This document shows, in pieces, positions 17,271 through 25,598 of a DNA stretch of 64,000 nt (positions within the stretch are counted from its first letter, which is position 1; the number at the start of each line of letters is the position of its first letter). A program made the translations under genes and the position numbers. The notes beneath the pieces are model-generated. The model was not told the origin of the DNA. It searched no databases and saw nothing but the letters and a program-made list of their open reading frames with translations. The stretch is taken from positions 50,032-114,031 of the forward strand of contig DATLZU010000046.1 in the NCBI GenBank assembly GCA_035573855.1, given 5' to 3'. The DNA is from DATLZU01 sp035573855. Its GTDB lineage: Bacteria; Nitrospirota; Nitrospiria; Nitrospirales; Nitrospiraceae.

Positions 17271-17987
17271 ATGATGGGGAAAAGGCGGGGCAATGGGATC
17301 GCCCAATGGCCGGCGATGGAACGTCCGCGCGAGCGGTTGCTGCAAGAAGGTGCGACCGCATTGTCGGACGCGCAGCTACTGGCCATCTTGCTCCGCGTCG
17401 GCCGACAGGACGCTTCGGCGGTCCAAGTCGCGATGGACCTGTTGCGCCAGCTCAGGGGGCTGCACGGGTTGGCGCACTGCGGGCTCGATGAGCTCTGCGC
17501 GATTCCCGGCGTCGGAAGCGCCAAGGCGGCCCAGATCAAGGCCGCCATCGAGCTGGGACGGCGTGTCCTGGCGGCGCCGCTCTCGACCGGCACGCGCATC
17601 CGTTCCAGCACCGATCTGTTCAAACACTACCATCCCCACCTGCGTGATCTCCGGCACGAGATTTTTAAGGTCATTCTGCTTGACGCGAAGAACACGGTGA
17701 TACGGGAGGAGACGGTGTCGGAAGGCAGCCTGACGCTGAGTATCGTTCATCCACGGGAGGTGTTTACGCTCGCGGTGCGCGAATCCGCGGCGTCCGTTAT
17801 CTTTCTACACAACCACCCCAGCGGCGATCCTTCGCCCAGCCCGGAGGACCACCAGTTGACCGCCCGGCTGGTCGCGGCGGGAGAGGTGTTGGGGATTCGT
17901 GTGCTGGATCACCTGGTGGTCGGCGATGGGCGCTATGTGAGCTTTGCGGACCAAGGGTGGCTGAAGGAGGGTGGCGGCATAGCCTGA
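17271..17987 (+). CDS. radC: RadC-family JAMM protein
   Basis: 238 residues, normal for RadC. An N-terminal helix-hairpin-helix region (IPGVGSAKAAQIKAAIELGRR) precedes the JAMM/MPN metalloprotease-like domain, which carries HNHPSGDPSPSPED. The upstream catalytic-type glutamate lies in EETVSEGSLT. RadC proteins were once linked to DNA repair, but that role has been withdrawn; their function remains uncertain. Two adjacent ATG codons occur at the start. An EF-G-like gene follows 98 bp downstream. Confidence 0.93.
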   Translation: MMGKRRGNGIAQWPAMERPRERLLQEGATALSDAQLLAILLRVGRQDASAVQVAMDLLRQLRGLHGLAHCGLDELCAIPGVGSAKAAQIKAAIELGRRVLAAPLSTGTRIRSSTDLFKHYHPHLRDLRHEIFKVILLDAKNTVIREETVSEGSLTLSIVHPREVFTLAVRESAASVIFLHNHPSGDPSPSPEDHQLTARLVAAGEVLGIRVLDHLVVGDGRYVSFADQGWLKEGGGIA

Positions 17988-18085
17988 ATGTGTCGACTCT
18001 TGCGGATAGGGGAGGAACCGCGAACCTGCCGAAGTGGTAATCCGAGAGGAGTCGTTCACGACCACATCAGCGGAGGAGGGACATC

Positions 18086-20185
18086 ATGAAAGAATCCCGC
18101 GTCGAGTCGGTCAGAAATGTTGCAGTCGTATCGAACACCGGAGCCGGGAAAACCTCCCTGACGGAAGCCCTCCTTTTCGTCGCCGGTGCTATCCCGACGA
18201 TGGGATCGGTCGCGAACGGGACAACGGCGTCAGATTTTGAACCGGAGGAAATCCATCGGCGAATCTCGGTCAGCACCAGCGTGCTCCATTTCGAATGGAA
18301 AGACACGACGGTGAATCTGCTTGATACCCCAGGCGCTCTTAGCTTCCTTGGCGAGACCCAGACAGCGCTGCGCGCGGTCGACGGCGTGGTGCTGGTCATC
18401 GGGGCGGCAACCGGGGTTCGGACCGAGTTGCGGCGGCTGTGGCAGAGCGTTCGGGAGCTTCGCCTGCCGTGCCTTTTGTTCGTGAACGAGTTGGACAAGG
18501 AGGGGACGTCCTTTCACGCCATCATCGAAGAAAGCGAACGGACTTTGGGCCTGACCGCGTTGCCGATCACGGTCCCGATCGGAGCAGGTCCAGGATTGGA
18601 GGGTGTAGTCGACCTCTTGCACGGCACAGCGATCCGGTCGCGAAGCGACAGTCCCAAAGTGCAGACGGGGAGTGTGCCAGCCGATCTGGCCGGTGACGTC
18701 GCCGAAGCGCGCAAGAAATTGCTCGAGGGGGTGGCCGAAGTCGATGATCGCTTATTGGAGAAGTACCTGTCGGAGGGCGATCTTGACGCGGGCGAGTTGC
18801 TCCAAGGCCTCCGCCACGGGGTGCTTGCGGGCAAGTTCGTGCCGGTGCTCGGCGGCTCCGCCGTGCGGACCGTCGGCGTCGCGCCGCTGTTGGACGCGCT
18901 GGGCTTCCTGCTGCCATCGCCGATCGACAGCGCGACGGTGCGACCGTTGGAGGGGACGCATCCCTATACCGGCGAACCGGTTGTGCGTCAGCCTTCGCCG
19001 TCCGATCGTTTCTCGGCCTTCGTGTTCAAGACGCTCATCGATCCGTTTCTGGGACGGATGACCTATGCCCGTATTCTGTCGGGAACTCTGACGGCGGACT
19101 CAGGATTCTTCAATGCGACCAAAAAGGTCAAGGAAAAGGGCGGACATCTGTTTACGATTTTGGGCAAGAAGTACATCCCCGTGCCATCGGCGGTCGCCGG
19201 TGATATCGTCGCAATCGGAAAACTCAAGGATACGCAGACCGGCGACACGCTCTGCGATGAGCACGACCCGATTCTTTATCCGGAACTTCAGTTGGCGCGG
19301 CCGGTCATGTCGTTCGCCGTCGAACCCAAGTCCAAAGCGGACGTCGAGAAAGTCAGCCTCGGGCTCCATAAACTCATCGAAGAAGATCCGACGCTGGAGT
19401 TCACCCGGAATGCCGAGACGAAGGAAATGGTGCTCAGCGGGATGGGCCAGCTCCATATCGACGTGACCTTCGAAAAGCTTCGGCGCAAATACGGGGTGGA
19501 GGTGACGATCCATACACCGAAGGTCCCTTATCGCGAGACCATCAAGACCGTGGCTCAGGCTCAAGGAAAGTACAAAAAGCAAACGGGCGGGCATGGCCAA
19601 TATGGGGACTGTTGGCTCCAGCTCACACCGCTCCCGCGCGGCAAGGGGTTCGAGTTCGAAAACAAGATCGTGGGCGGCGCGATCCCGCGCAATTTCATCC
19701 CTGCCGTCGAGAAAGGGGTAGTGGAGGCCATGCACGAAGGCGTGTTGGCCGGATTTCCGGTCGTGGACGTGCGCGTGACCGTCTACGACGGGTCGTATCA
19801 CGTGGTGGACTCGTCGGAACTCGCCTTCAAAATCGCCGCATCGATGGGGTTCAAGAAGGCGATGGAAGCCGCGCATCCGGTACTGCTGGAGCCGATGATG
19901 AGCGTGGAGGTCAATGCTCCGGAGGATTACGTGGGAGCTGTGATCGGCGACCTGAACTCGCGGCGGGGCCGCATTCTCAACGTGACGGCGAGCGGGGGAA
20001 TGCAGTCGATCAAAGCCGTCGTGCCGCTGGCCGAGATGCTGAAATACGATCCGGCCCTCAATTCCATTACGGCCGGCCGTGGGACCTACACGATGGAGTT
20101 CCTGAATTACGAGGAGGTCCCTCGTGAACTGGCGGCGCGGATCATAGACGAGCACAAGGCCATGAAGCACGCCGTCGCACAGTAA
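18086..20185 (+). CDS. Elongation factor G-like GTPase (FusA2 type)
   Basis: 699 residues with EF-G domain order (G, II, III, IV, V). A GGAGGAGGGA site precedes the ATG. The G1 loop is SNTGAGKTSL. The G3 motif reads LLDTPGALSF, where canonical EF-G has DTPGHVDF, so the catalytic histidine position is Ala. G4 reads NELDKEG instead of NKMD. Domain IV contains GGHGQYGDCWLQL and the EAMHEGVLAGFPV region; domain V has MSVEVNAPEDYVGAVIGDL. These changes mark an EF-G paralogue rather than the housekeeping factor. A ribosome-associated but specialised role is inferred. It ends 2 bp from the convergent degP stop. Confidence 0.88.
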   Translation: MKESRVESVRNVAVVSNTGAGKTSLTEALLFVAGAIPTMGSVANGTTASDFEPEEIHRRISVSTSVLHFEWKDTTVNLLDTPGALSFLGETQTALRAVDGVVLVIGAATGVRTELRRLWQSVRELRLPCLLFVNELDKEGTSFHAIIEESERTLGLTALPITVPIGAGPGLEGVVDLLHGTAIRSRSDSPKVQTGSVPADLAGDVAEARKKLLEGVAEVDDRLLEKYLSEGDLDAGELLQGLRHGVLAGKFVPVLGGSAVRTVGVAPLLDALGFLLPSPIDSATVRPLEGTHPYTGEPVVRQPSPSDRFSAFVFKTLIDPFLGRMTYARILSGTLTADSGFFNATKKVKEKGGHLFTILGKKYIPVPSAVAGDIVAIGKLKDTQTGDTLCDEHDPILYPELQLARPVMSFAVEPKSKADVEKVSLGLHKLIEEDPTLEFTRNAETKEMVLSGMGQLHIDVTFEKLRRKYGVEVTIHTPKVPYRETIKTVAQAQGKYKKQTGGHGQYGDCWLQLTPLPRGKGFEFENKIVGGAIPRNFIPAVEKGVVEAMHEGVLAGFPVVDVRVTVYDGSYHVVDSSELAFKIAASMGFKKAMEAAHPVLLEPMMSVEVNAPEDYVGAVIGDLNSRRGRILNVTASGGMQSIKAVVPLAEMLKYDPALNSITAGRGTYTMEFLNYEEVPRELAARIIDEHKAMKHAVAQ

Positions 20186-20187
20186 CG

Positions 20188-21582
20188 TTACCGGTCTGAG
20201 GGTTTTAAGACGACGTAGAAGGCCCGGCTCTCGCGGAGCACACGTAGCAGAATTGTCTCGCCGCGTTTGATCTTCGCGACGGCAGCGGTGAACTCATTGA
20301 CGCTGGAGACCTCCGCGCGATTGACCTCCTTGATTAGGTCCCCTTCGCGAAGCCCTTCGGCCTGAGCCAGGCTGCCTGCATCGACCTTGGTGATCAGGAC
20401 GCCTTTACTATCCTTTAACTTGAATTTTTCGGCCAGCGCGGCCGTCAAATCCTGCACATCGATTCCCAACTTGAGCTCGCTCCGGGACTGCGGCAGCGAG
20501 GCGACGATCGCGTGGTCCCGACGCTCGGTCAACGCAACGTCCAAGAGCAGGTGCTTTCCGTCGCGCACAATTTCGATTTTCGCGATCGCGCCGGGAGGCA
20601 GCGCCGCGATCAGGCGTGAGAGTTTGTTAGGCGTATCGATCGATGTTCCATCGATCTTGGTGATGATATCGCCCGGCTTGATGCCGGCCGCCGCCGCCGG
20701 ATCATTCTCAAATACCTCGTTGACAAGGACGCCTTCTCCTTCGCTGACACCAAATTTTTTGGCCAAATCCGCGGTCACCGGCTGGATGCCCACGCCTAGC
20801 CACCCGCGCACAACCTTGCCTTTGATCAACAACTGCTGGATCACTTGTTTGGCCATGTTCGCCGGGATCGCGAAGCCGATTCCTTGAGCGAAGTTGATGA
20901 TGGCGGTGTTGATGCCAATGATCTCTCCACGCAAATTGAAGAGCGGTCCGCCTGAATTGCCCGGATTGATGGAAGCGTCGGTTTGGATGAAATTCTCGTA
21001 GCGGGAGAGATTGATATTGTCCCGCCCGACCCCGCTTACCACTCCCAGAGTGACGGTCCGATCCAGCCCGAAGGGATTGCCGACGGCGAGAACCCACTGG
21101 CCGACCTTGACGCTGTTGGAATCTCCGAAACGCGCATAGGGTAACGGCCGCTCGCCGGTCACTTTCAGCACGGCCAGGTCCGTATCCGGATCCTTGCCGA
21201 TGACTTGGGCGATGAGTTTGGTCTTATCGGATAATCGGACTTCCACTTCGTTCGCGTCTCCGACGACGTGATTGTTCGTGACAATATGACCTTCAGGGTC
21301 GATGATCACGCCGGACCCAGAACCGGGAGCATTGGGCAGCCGTTCACCGGGGAACTCCTTGGAGCGGCCGGGGCCCTGGACGGGAAAAATGCTGACCACC
21401 GACGGCCTGGCTTTTTCGGCCAGTTCGGTGATCACGCTTTGGATTTCTTCCAGGAGGCGAAGACCGCTTGGACCGGGCGAGGGCTCTGCGGCATGCCCCG
21501 CACACGGCGAGACGATCGTGAATATCATGAAGGCCCAAAGGACCAGAGGTCGGGTCGTAGAAGAGGCGGTGTTGCGTGTCAT
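20188..21582 (-). CDS. degP: Periplasmic serine protease of the DegP/HtrA (Do) family
   Basis: 464 residues from ATG 21582, the start that gives a signal peptide (LVLWAFMIFTIVSPCAGHA). The trypsin-like domain shows the triad contexts TNNHVVGD (His), DTDLAVLKV (Asp) and NPGNSGGPLFN (Ser). Two PDZ domains follow: VRGWLGVGIQPV near residue 270, and LGIDVQDLTAALAEKF with GDLIKEVNRAEV in the last 90 residues. It degrades or chaperones misfolded envelope proteins. It is the last gene of the block running from pgsA and plsY, 64 bp after the TrkA-C gene. Confidence 0.95.
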   Translation of the reverse strand: MTRNTASSTTRPLVLWAFMIFTIVSPCAGHAAEPSPGPSGLRLLEEIQSVITELAEKARPSVVSIFPVQGPGRSKEFPGERLPNAPGSGSGVIIDPEGHIVTNNHVVGDANEVEVRLSDKTKLIAQVIGKDPDTDLAVLKVTGERPLPYARFGDSNSVKVGQWVLAVGNPFGLDRTVTLGVVSGVGRDNINLSRYENFIQTDASINPGNSGGPLFNLRGEIIGINTAIINFAQGIGFAIPANMAKQVIQQLLIKGKVVRGWLGVGIQPVTADLAKKFGVSEGEGVLVNEVFENDPAAAAGIKPGDIITKIDGTSIDTPNKLSRLIAALPPGAIAKIEIVRDGKHLLLDVALTERRDHAIVASLPQSRSELKLGIDVQDLTAALAEKFKLKDSKGVLITKVDAGSLAQAEGLREGDLIKEVNRAEVSSVNEFTAAVAKIKRGETILLRVLRESRAFYVVLKPSDR

Positions 21583-21646
21583 GGGATCACCATTCTCAGA
21601 AAAGCACAACGGCTCGGAGTTGATCTGCCAAACCGAGGCGGGAACA

Positions 21647-22288
21647 TCACGGTATTGTAACCGATTGCTGACCCGAAAAGCGGGGCAGGATCTTCGCCAG
21701 CTCGTCCTGCGGGCCGAGCAGAATGACCACGTCATCCGGTCGAACGGTCAGATGCTCGTTGACAGGCAACAAGAACGGACCCCGCAAGATGGCAGCGATT
21801 CTGACGCTGGACGGCAATTCAAACTCCCGGACAGACCGGCCGACCAGCATTGACTCTCCGGCGACCGTGACGCGTTGCATCGTTGCCGAGCGAAGCGCCA
21901 AGTCCTGATGGATTCTAACCATATCTTCGTGTGCCGCTTCAAGTTTCAATTCGCGGATTTGGCTATCCAGGCGTGCGAGAAGGTGTTTTAGGTGCCGGAC
22001 CTGGCGAGCGGAAGCCTCGAGCATTCGTTGGGCCTCGTCAATGTCGAACGGTGGCAGCGCAGAACGACTGTCCATGTGGGTGCTCCTGTTTAGGATGTCG
22101 GAAAGGCACTGGCCGAGGTCTTGATAGATCGTTTCGAGCCGATGGGCCATGGAGGCAGCTTGCCAATGCAGGCGAAGAATCTGGACCTTCCGATTGACGC
22201 GCTCGGAGATCGCCAAGGTGATTTCCTGCAGGGCTTTGACGGTGATCGTGAGTTCTTTGCGGATGCGGGCGAGAAATTCGAAGGTCAT
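21647..22288 (-). CDS. Coiled-coil protein with C-terminal TrkA-C (RCK_C) domain
   Basis: 213 residues, soluble. Residues 1-130 are mostly helical with heptad pattern (VRHLKHLLARLDSQIRELKLEA), reminiscent of PhoU-like helices in cation-transport regulators. Residues about 138-205 are a TrkA-C domain (ESMLVGRSVREFELPSSVRIAAILR; HLTVRPDDVVILLGP), which usually binds a small ligand to gate ion transporters. There is no RCK_N Rossmann domain and no transporter gene nearby. A partner potassium or other cation transporter elsewhere is an inference. Confidence 0.75.
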   Translation of the reverse strand: MTFEFLARIRKELTITVKALQEITLAISERVNRKVQILRLHWQAASMAHRLETIYQDLGQCLSDILNRSTHMDSRSALPPFDIDEAQRMLEASARQVRHLKHLLARLDSQIRELKLEAAHEDMVRIHQDLALRSATMQRVTVAGESMLVGRSVREFELPSSVRIAAILRGPFLLPVNEHLTVRPDDVVILLGPQDELAKILPRFSGQQSVTIP

Positions 22289-22342
22289 GCGCGGTTCAGT
22301 TGGAAGGAAATCGCACCAGATTGTCCGATAAGGAATATTCTG

Positions 22343-22957
22343 TCAACTCATACCTGTCAGCCGCTGCCCGATCTTCGGCTCGGTTCCATTCCATAACCTA
22401 ATGAGGTTGTCTCGATGTTTCAACCAAATGAGGCCGCAAAGGATCAACGAAAACCCCACAAACCCCCAACTGCGCTCGAACACGACACCCAAAACCGGTA
22501 GAAGCCCGAAGGCGACCAGCGCTCCGACAGATGAATATTTCCACACCGCGACGGTCAGCAGCCAGATCGCCATGGCGGCCAATCCAACGACTGGCGCGCT
22601 GCCGATCACCGCTCCCAACGCCGTCGCCACGCCTTTGCCTCCGCGAAACCCCAGGAAAGCCGAAAAGGTATGTCCCACCACCGGACACAAGGCTACCGCC
22701 AGCGCGACCGCTTCCGGCTCCACACTCCGGGCGGCAATCCACCCGACCAACCAGCCTTTGCCCAGATCGCCGGCAAGCGTCAGCAGGCCGGCTTTCTTTC
22801 CTGCCACACGGAGGACATTCGTAAACCCGATGTTTCGGCTTCCTGCCGTGCGCGGATCCACGGTTCCCAGCCATTTGCACACCACGATGCCGAAGGGAAC
22901 CGACCCGAGCGCGTATCCTGCTGCTCCCATGCTGACAGCGAGCCACAACTGTTCCAT
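22343..22957 (-). CDS. plsY: Glycerol-3-phosphate acyltransferase (acyl-phosphate type)
   Basis: 204 residues with about five to six transmembrane helices. PlsY motifs are visible: GSVPFGIVVCKW near the N-terminus, GSRNIGFTNVLRV, KAGLLTLAGDLGKGW and FRGGKGVATALGA. The enzyme acylates the sn-1 position of glycerol-3-phosphate using acyl-phosphate in the inner membrane. It is followed in the genome by pgsA upstream in transcription order, so two membrane-lipid genes lie together, 39 bp apart. Confidence 0.95.
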   Translation of the reverse strand: MEQLWLAVSMGAAGYALGSVPFGIVVCKWLGTVDPRTAGSRNIGFTNVLRVAGKKAGLLTLAGDLGKGWLVGWIAARSVEPEAVALAVALCPVVGHTFSAFLGFRGGKGVATALGAVIGSAPVVGLAAMAIWLLTVAVWKYSSVGALVAFGLLPVLGVVFERSWGFVGFSLILCGLIWLKHRDNLIRLWNGTEPKIGQRLTGMS

Positions 22958-22996
22958 GAAGCAAACGACAAACGGCGCCCGCGTTGGAGGACGTGC

Positions 22997-23617
22997 TTAC
23001 AATTCCTTGAGGGTGACTTGGCGCCAAAAGTTGAGCAGGTATTTGGCTCCCGAGACGTAGCCCAACACCAGCGAGACATACAGCGTGACGGTTCCCGCCA
23101 CATGCAGGTTCCCGAATTGCGCGAAAGCGGTGTCTTCAAGCACCAGAAACACGACCGCCACGACCTGCAACGCCATCTTATACTTGCCCGTCAATTCCGC
23201 TGACAGAATCATGCCCTCGGTCGCCGCAATGGCTCGGATCCCGGTCACGGCAACCTCGCGGGCGATGATCAGAATAGTCACCAGCGCGCTTACCCGGTCG
23301 CATTGCACCAGCAGGATCAAGGCCGAAAGCACCAACAACTTGTCCGCGATCGGATCCAACAGGCGGCCCAACTTGGTGATCTGCGAACGACGGCGGGCCA
23401 GATACCCGTCCAACATGTCCGTGACCGCGGCCACGACAAAAACCACGGCCGCTGCCACCGACCGCGCCGGCGTCGGCGTCACGAAGAGCACCACAAAAAC
23501 GGGAATCAGCAGAATGCGGGAGACCGTGAGAAAATTCGGCAGATTAATGTTGGTGTCCCACGCGGCGGACTTCGCCAGCCCGATCCCCGCTTGTTTCCAC
23601 ACTTCGCTGACGCGCAT
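22997..23617 (-). CDS. pgsA: CDP-diacylglycerol-glycerol-3-phosphate 3-phosphatidyltransferase
   Basis: 206 residues with several transmembrane helices. The CDP-alcohol phosphatidyltransferase signature is present as DMLDGYLARRR...GRLLDPIADK, matching D-G-x-x-A-R-x8-G-x3-D-x3-D. NLPNFLTVSRILLIPVFV near residue 30 is the usual start of PgsA, so the first 25 residues are an N-terminal extension or the real start is further in. It commits CDP-diacylglycerol to phosphatidylglycerol synthesis. Confidence 0.93.
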   Translation of the reverse strand: MRVSEVWKQAGIGLAKSAAWDTNINLPNFLTVSRILLIPVFVVLFVTPTPARSVAAAVVFVVAAVTDMLDGYLARRRSQITKLGRLLDPIADKLLVLSALILLVQCDRVSALVTILIIAREVAVTGIRAIAATEGMILSAELTGKYKMALQVVAVVFLVLEDTAFAQFGNLHVAGTVTLYVSLVLGYVSGAKYLLNFWRQVTLKEL

Positions 23618-23716
23618 ACCGATCGCCTACGTCGTGTTCTCGCTCTTTCCGCTCCCGCACCGCATTCGTGACAAGCGTCCTTCGGTCCCGCCGTCGGAAG
23701 CGGATCGCCACGTCTC

Positions 23717-24676
23717 TTATACAATGCCGTGTTTGAGCAGGTCGTGCAGATGAATGACCCCGACAATCTGCCCGGTCACCTCCACCACCACGAGGGAGGT
23801 AATGGAGAAGCGCTCCATCAGATGCACCGCCGCGGTCGCCAAATCGTCCGGGGCGATGGTCTTGGGATTGCGACTCGCAAGGTCCCCCGCCGTCACGTTG
23901 CCCAGATCTCCGCCGCGCTGGAGAAAGCGCCGCAGGTCGCCATCGGTGATCACGCCCACCAGCCGGCCGTCTCCGTCGACGACCGTGGTCATCCCGAGCT
24001 TCTTGGCCGTCATCTCCAGGATGACCTCGTGACCTGACGACTGGAAGCCGACGCGAGGGAGTGCGTCGCCGACATGCATCAGGTCACGCACCTTCACCAA
24101 CAATCGGCGGCCCAATGTGCCGCCCGGATGGAAGAGGGCAAAGTCTTCTTCCTTGAAGCCGCGCTTCTGAAGCAGCGCGATGGCCAGGGCATCTCCCATG
24201 GCCAAGGTCGCGGTCGTGCTGGCGGTGGGCGCCAGGCCCATCGGGCAAGCTTCCTCTTTGACCGACACATCCAGCACCACATCGCTGTTTTTTGCCAAGG
24301 TGGACTCGGTGCGACCGGTCAAGGTCACCACGGGAATACCCATCCGCTTCACGAACGGCAGAAGCTGCAGCACTTCCTGCGTTTCCCCGCTATTCGAAAT
24401 GGCCACCAGGACATCCTTCCGGGCCAGCATGCCGAGGTCACCGTGAATCCCCTCGGCCGGGTGCAGGAAGAACGCGGGGGTTCCCGTACTCGCCAGGGTC
24501 GCGGCGATCTTCTGCCCGATCAATCCGGACTTGCCCATGCCGGACACCACCACCTTGCCGGCGCACCGCTCCAGGAGCTCGACGGCTTCCGTAAAGCGAT
24601 GATCGAGCCGATCGACGAGTGCCCGGATGGCCTCCGCCTCGATTTCCAGGACGCGCTTCCCCTGCTCGATGCTCAT
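23717..24676 (-). CDS. kdsD: Arabinose-5-phosphate isomerase (KdsD/KpsF/GutQ family)
   Basis: 319 residues, typical size. The N-terminal SIS domain (VVVSGMGKSGLIGQKIAATLASTG; AISNSGETQEVLQLLPF) is followed by two CBS domains (RDLMHVGDALPRV; LASRNPKTIAPDDL). It converts ribulose-5-phosphate to arabinose-5-phosphate, the first step to Kdo. It lies 10 bp downstream of kdsA. A kdsC phosphatase gene, often next to it, is not in the window. Confidence 0.94.
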   Translation of the reverse strand: MSIEQGKRVLEIEAEAIRALVDRLDHRFTEAVELLERCAGKVVVSGMGKSGLIGQKIAATLASTGTPAFFLHPAEGIHGDLGMLARKDVLVAISNSGETQEVLQLLPFVKRMGIPVVTLTGRTESTLAKNSDVVLDVSVKEEACPMGLAPTASTTATLAMGDALAIALLQKRGFKEEDFALFHPGGTLGRRLLVKVRDLMHVGDALPRVGFQSSGHEVILEMTAKKLGMTTVVDGDGRLVGVITDGDLRRFLQRGGDLGNVTAGDLASRNPKTIAPDDLATAAVHLMERFSITSLVVVEVTGQIVGVIHLHDLLKHGIV

Positions 24677-24686
24677 GTCCAGTGCC

Positions 24687-25511
24687 TCAGGCTTTGGAGT
24701 CCAGGGCGTCGCAGATACGCAGGATTCGCTCCAGCAACGCTTTCAATTCAGACAGAGGGACCATGTTGGGGCCGTCCGAGAGCGCCGAATCCGGATCAGG
24801 ATGGACTTCCATGAAGAACCCGTCACAGCCAGCCCCCGCCGCCGCGCAAGCCAACGGCGCGACGAATTCCCGTTGCCCGCCAGACTTCGTGCCTGCTCCC
24901 CCGGGCAATTGGACGCTGTGCGTGGCGTCGAACACGACCGGGTACCCGAATCGCCGCATGATCGGCAGCGACCGCATATCGACCACCAGATTGTGGTAGC
25001 CGAACGAGGAGCCCCGTTCGGTCAGGAGAATATTACGATTACCGCTGTCTTCGAGCTTCTTGACGACGTTCCCCATCTCCCACGGCGAAAGGAATTGCCC
25101 CTTCTTCACGTTCACCGCGCGTCCGGTCCGGGCAGCCGCCACCAGCAGATCCGTTTGCCGGCACAGAAAGGCGGGAATCTGCAGCACATCCACCACGTCG
25201 GCTGCCGCCCGCGCTTCCTCGACCGTGTGCACGTCGGTCAGCACGGGGACGCCGACCTGCTCTTTCACCTTGCGCAGGACAGCCAACCCCTCCCGAAGCC
25301 CCGGACCGCGAAAGGAGTCGATCGAGCTGCGGTTCGCTTTGTCGTAGGAAGACTTGAAGATGTAGGGCATGCCGCAAGCCCGGGTGATCTCGGCGATCTG
25401 CGCGGCGGTTTCCATCGCCAAGCGCTCGCTTTCGATCACGCAGGGTCCGGCGATCAAAAACCGGCGGTGAGCCGCCCCGACTTTAAACGGCCCGAGATCC
25501 ACTTCGTGCAT
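24687..25511 (-). CDS. kdsA: 3-deoxy-8-phosphooctulonate (Kdo-8-P) synthase
   Basis: 274 residues from ATG 25511; the longer frame upstream does not look like KdsA, and a GGAGGGG site precedes this ATG. Motifs: FLIAGPCVIESE, FKSSYDKANRSS, GVPVLTDVHTVEEA, VNVKKGQFLSPWEM and a C-terminal FFMEVHPDPDSALSDGPN. It condenses arabinose-5-phosphate with phosphoenolpyruvate. It is placed between pyrG and kdsD in a Kdo supply operon. VHPDPDSALSDGPN lacks the metal-binding Cys seen at the N-terminus of metal-dependent forms only if that Cys is absent; I did not resolve the subtype. Confidence 0.95.
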   Translation of the reverse strand: MHEVDLGPFKVGAAHRRFLIAGPCVIESERLAMETAAQIAEITRACGMPYIFKSSYDKANRSSIDSFRGPGLREGLAVLRKVKEQVGVPVLTDVHTVEEARAAADVVDVLQIPAFLCRQTDLLVAAARTGRAVNVKKGQFLSPWEMGNVVKKLEDSGNRNILLTERGSSFGYHNLVVDMRSLPIMRRFGYPVVFDATHSVQLPGGAGTKSGGQREFVAPLACAAAGAGCDGFFMEVHPDPDSALSDGPNMVPLSELKALLERILRICDALDSKA

Positions 25512-25598
25512 GGCAGGTGCCCCTCCTCTGTCGACCACAGACCGGTGTGCCGGCGGCGGTCGACGCGGCGTTGCAATTCTCCGCCCCACTCATCCGGC

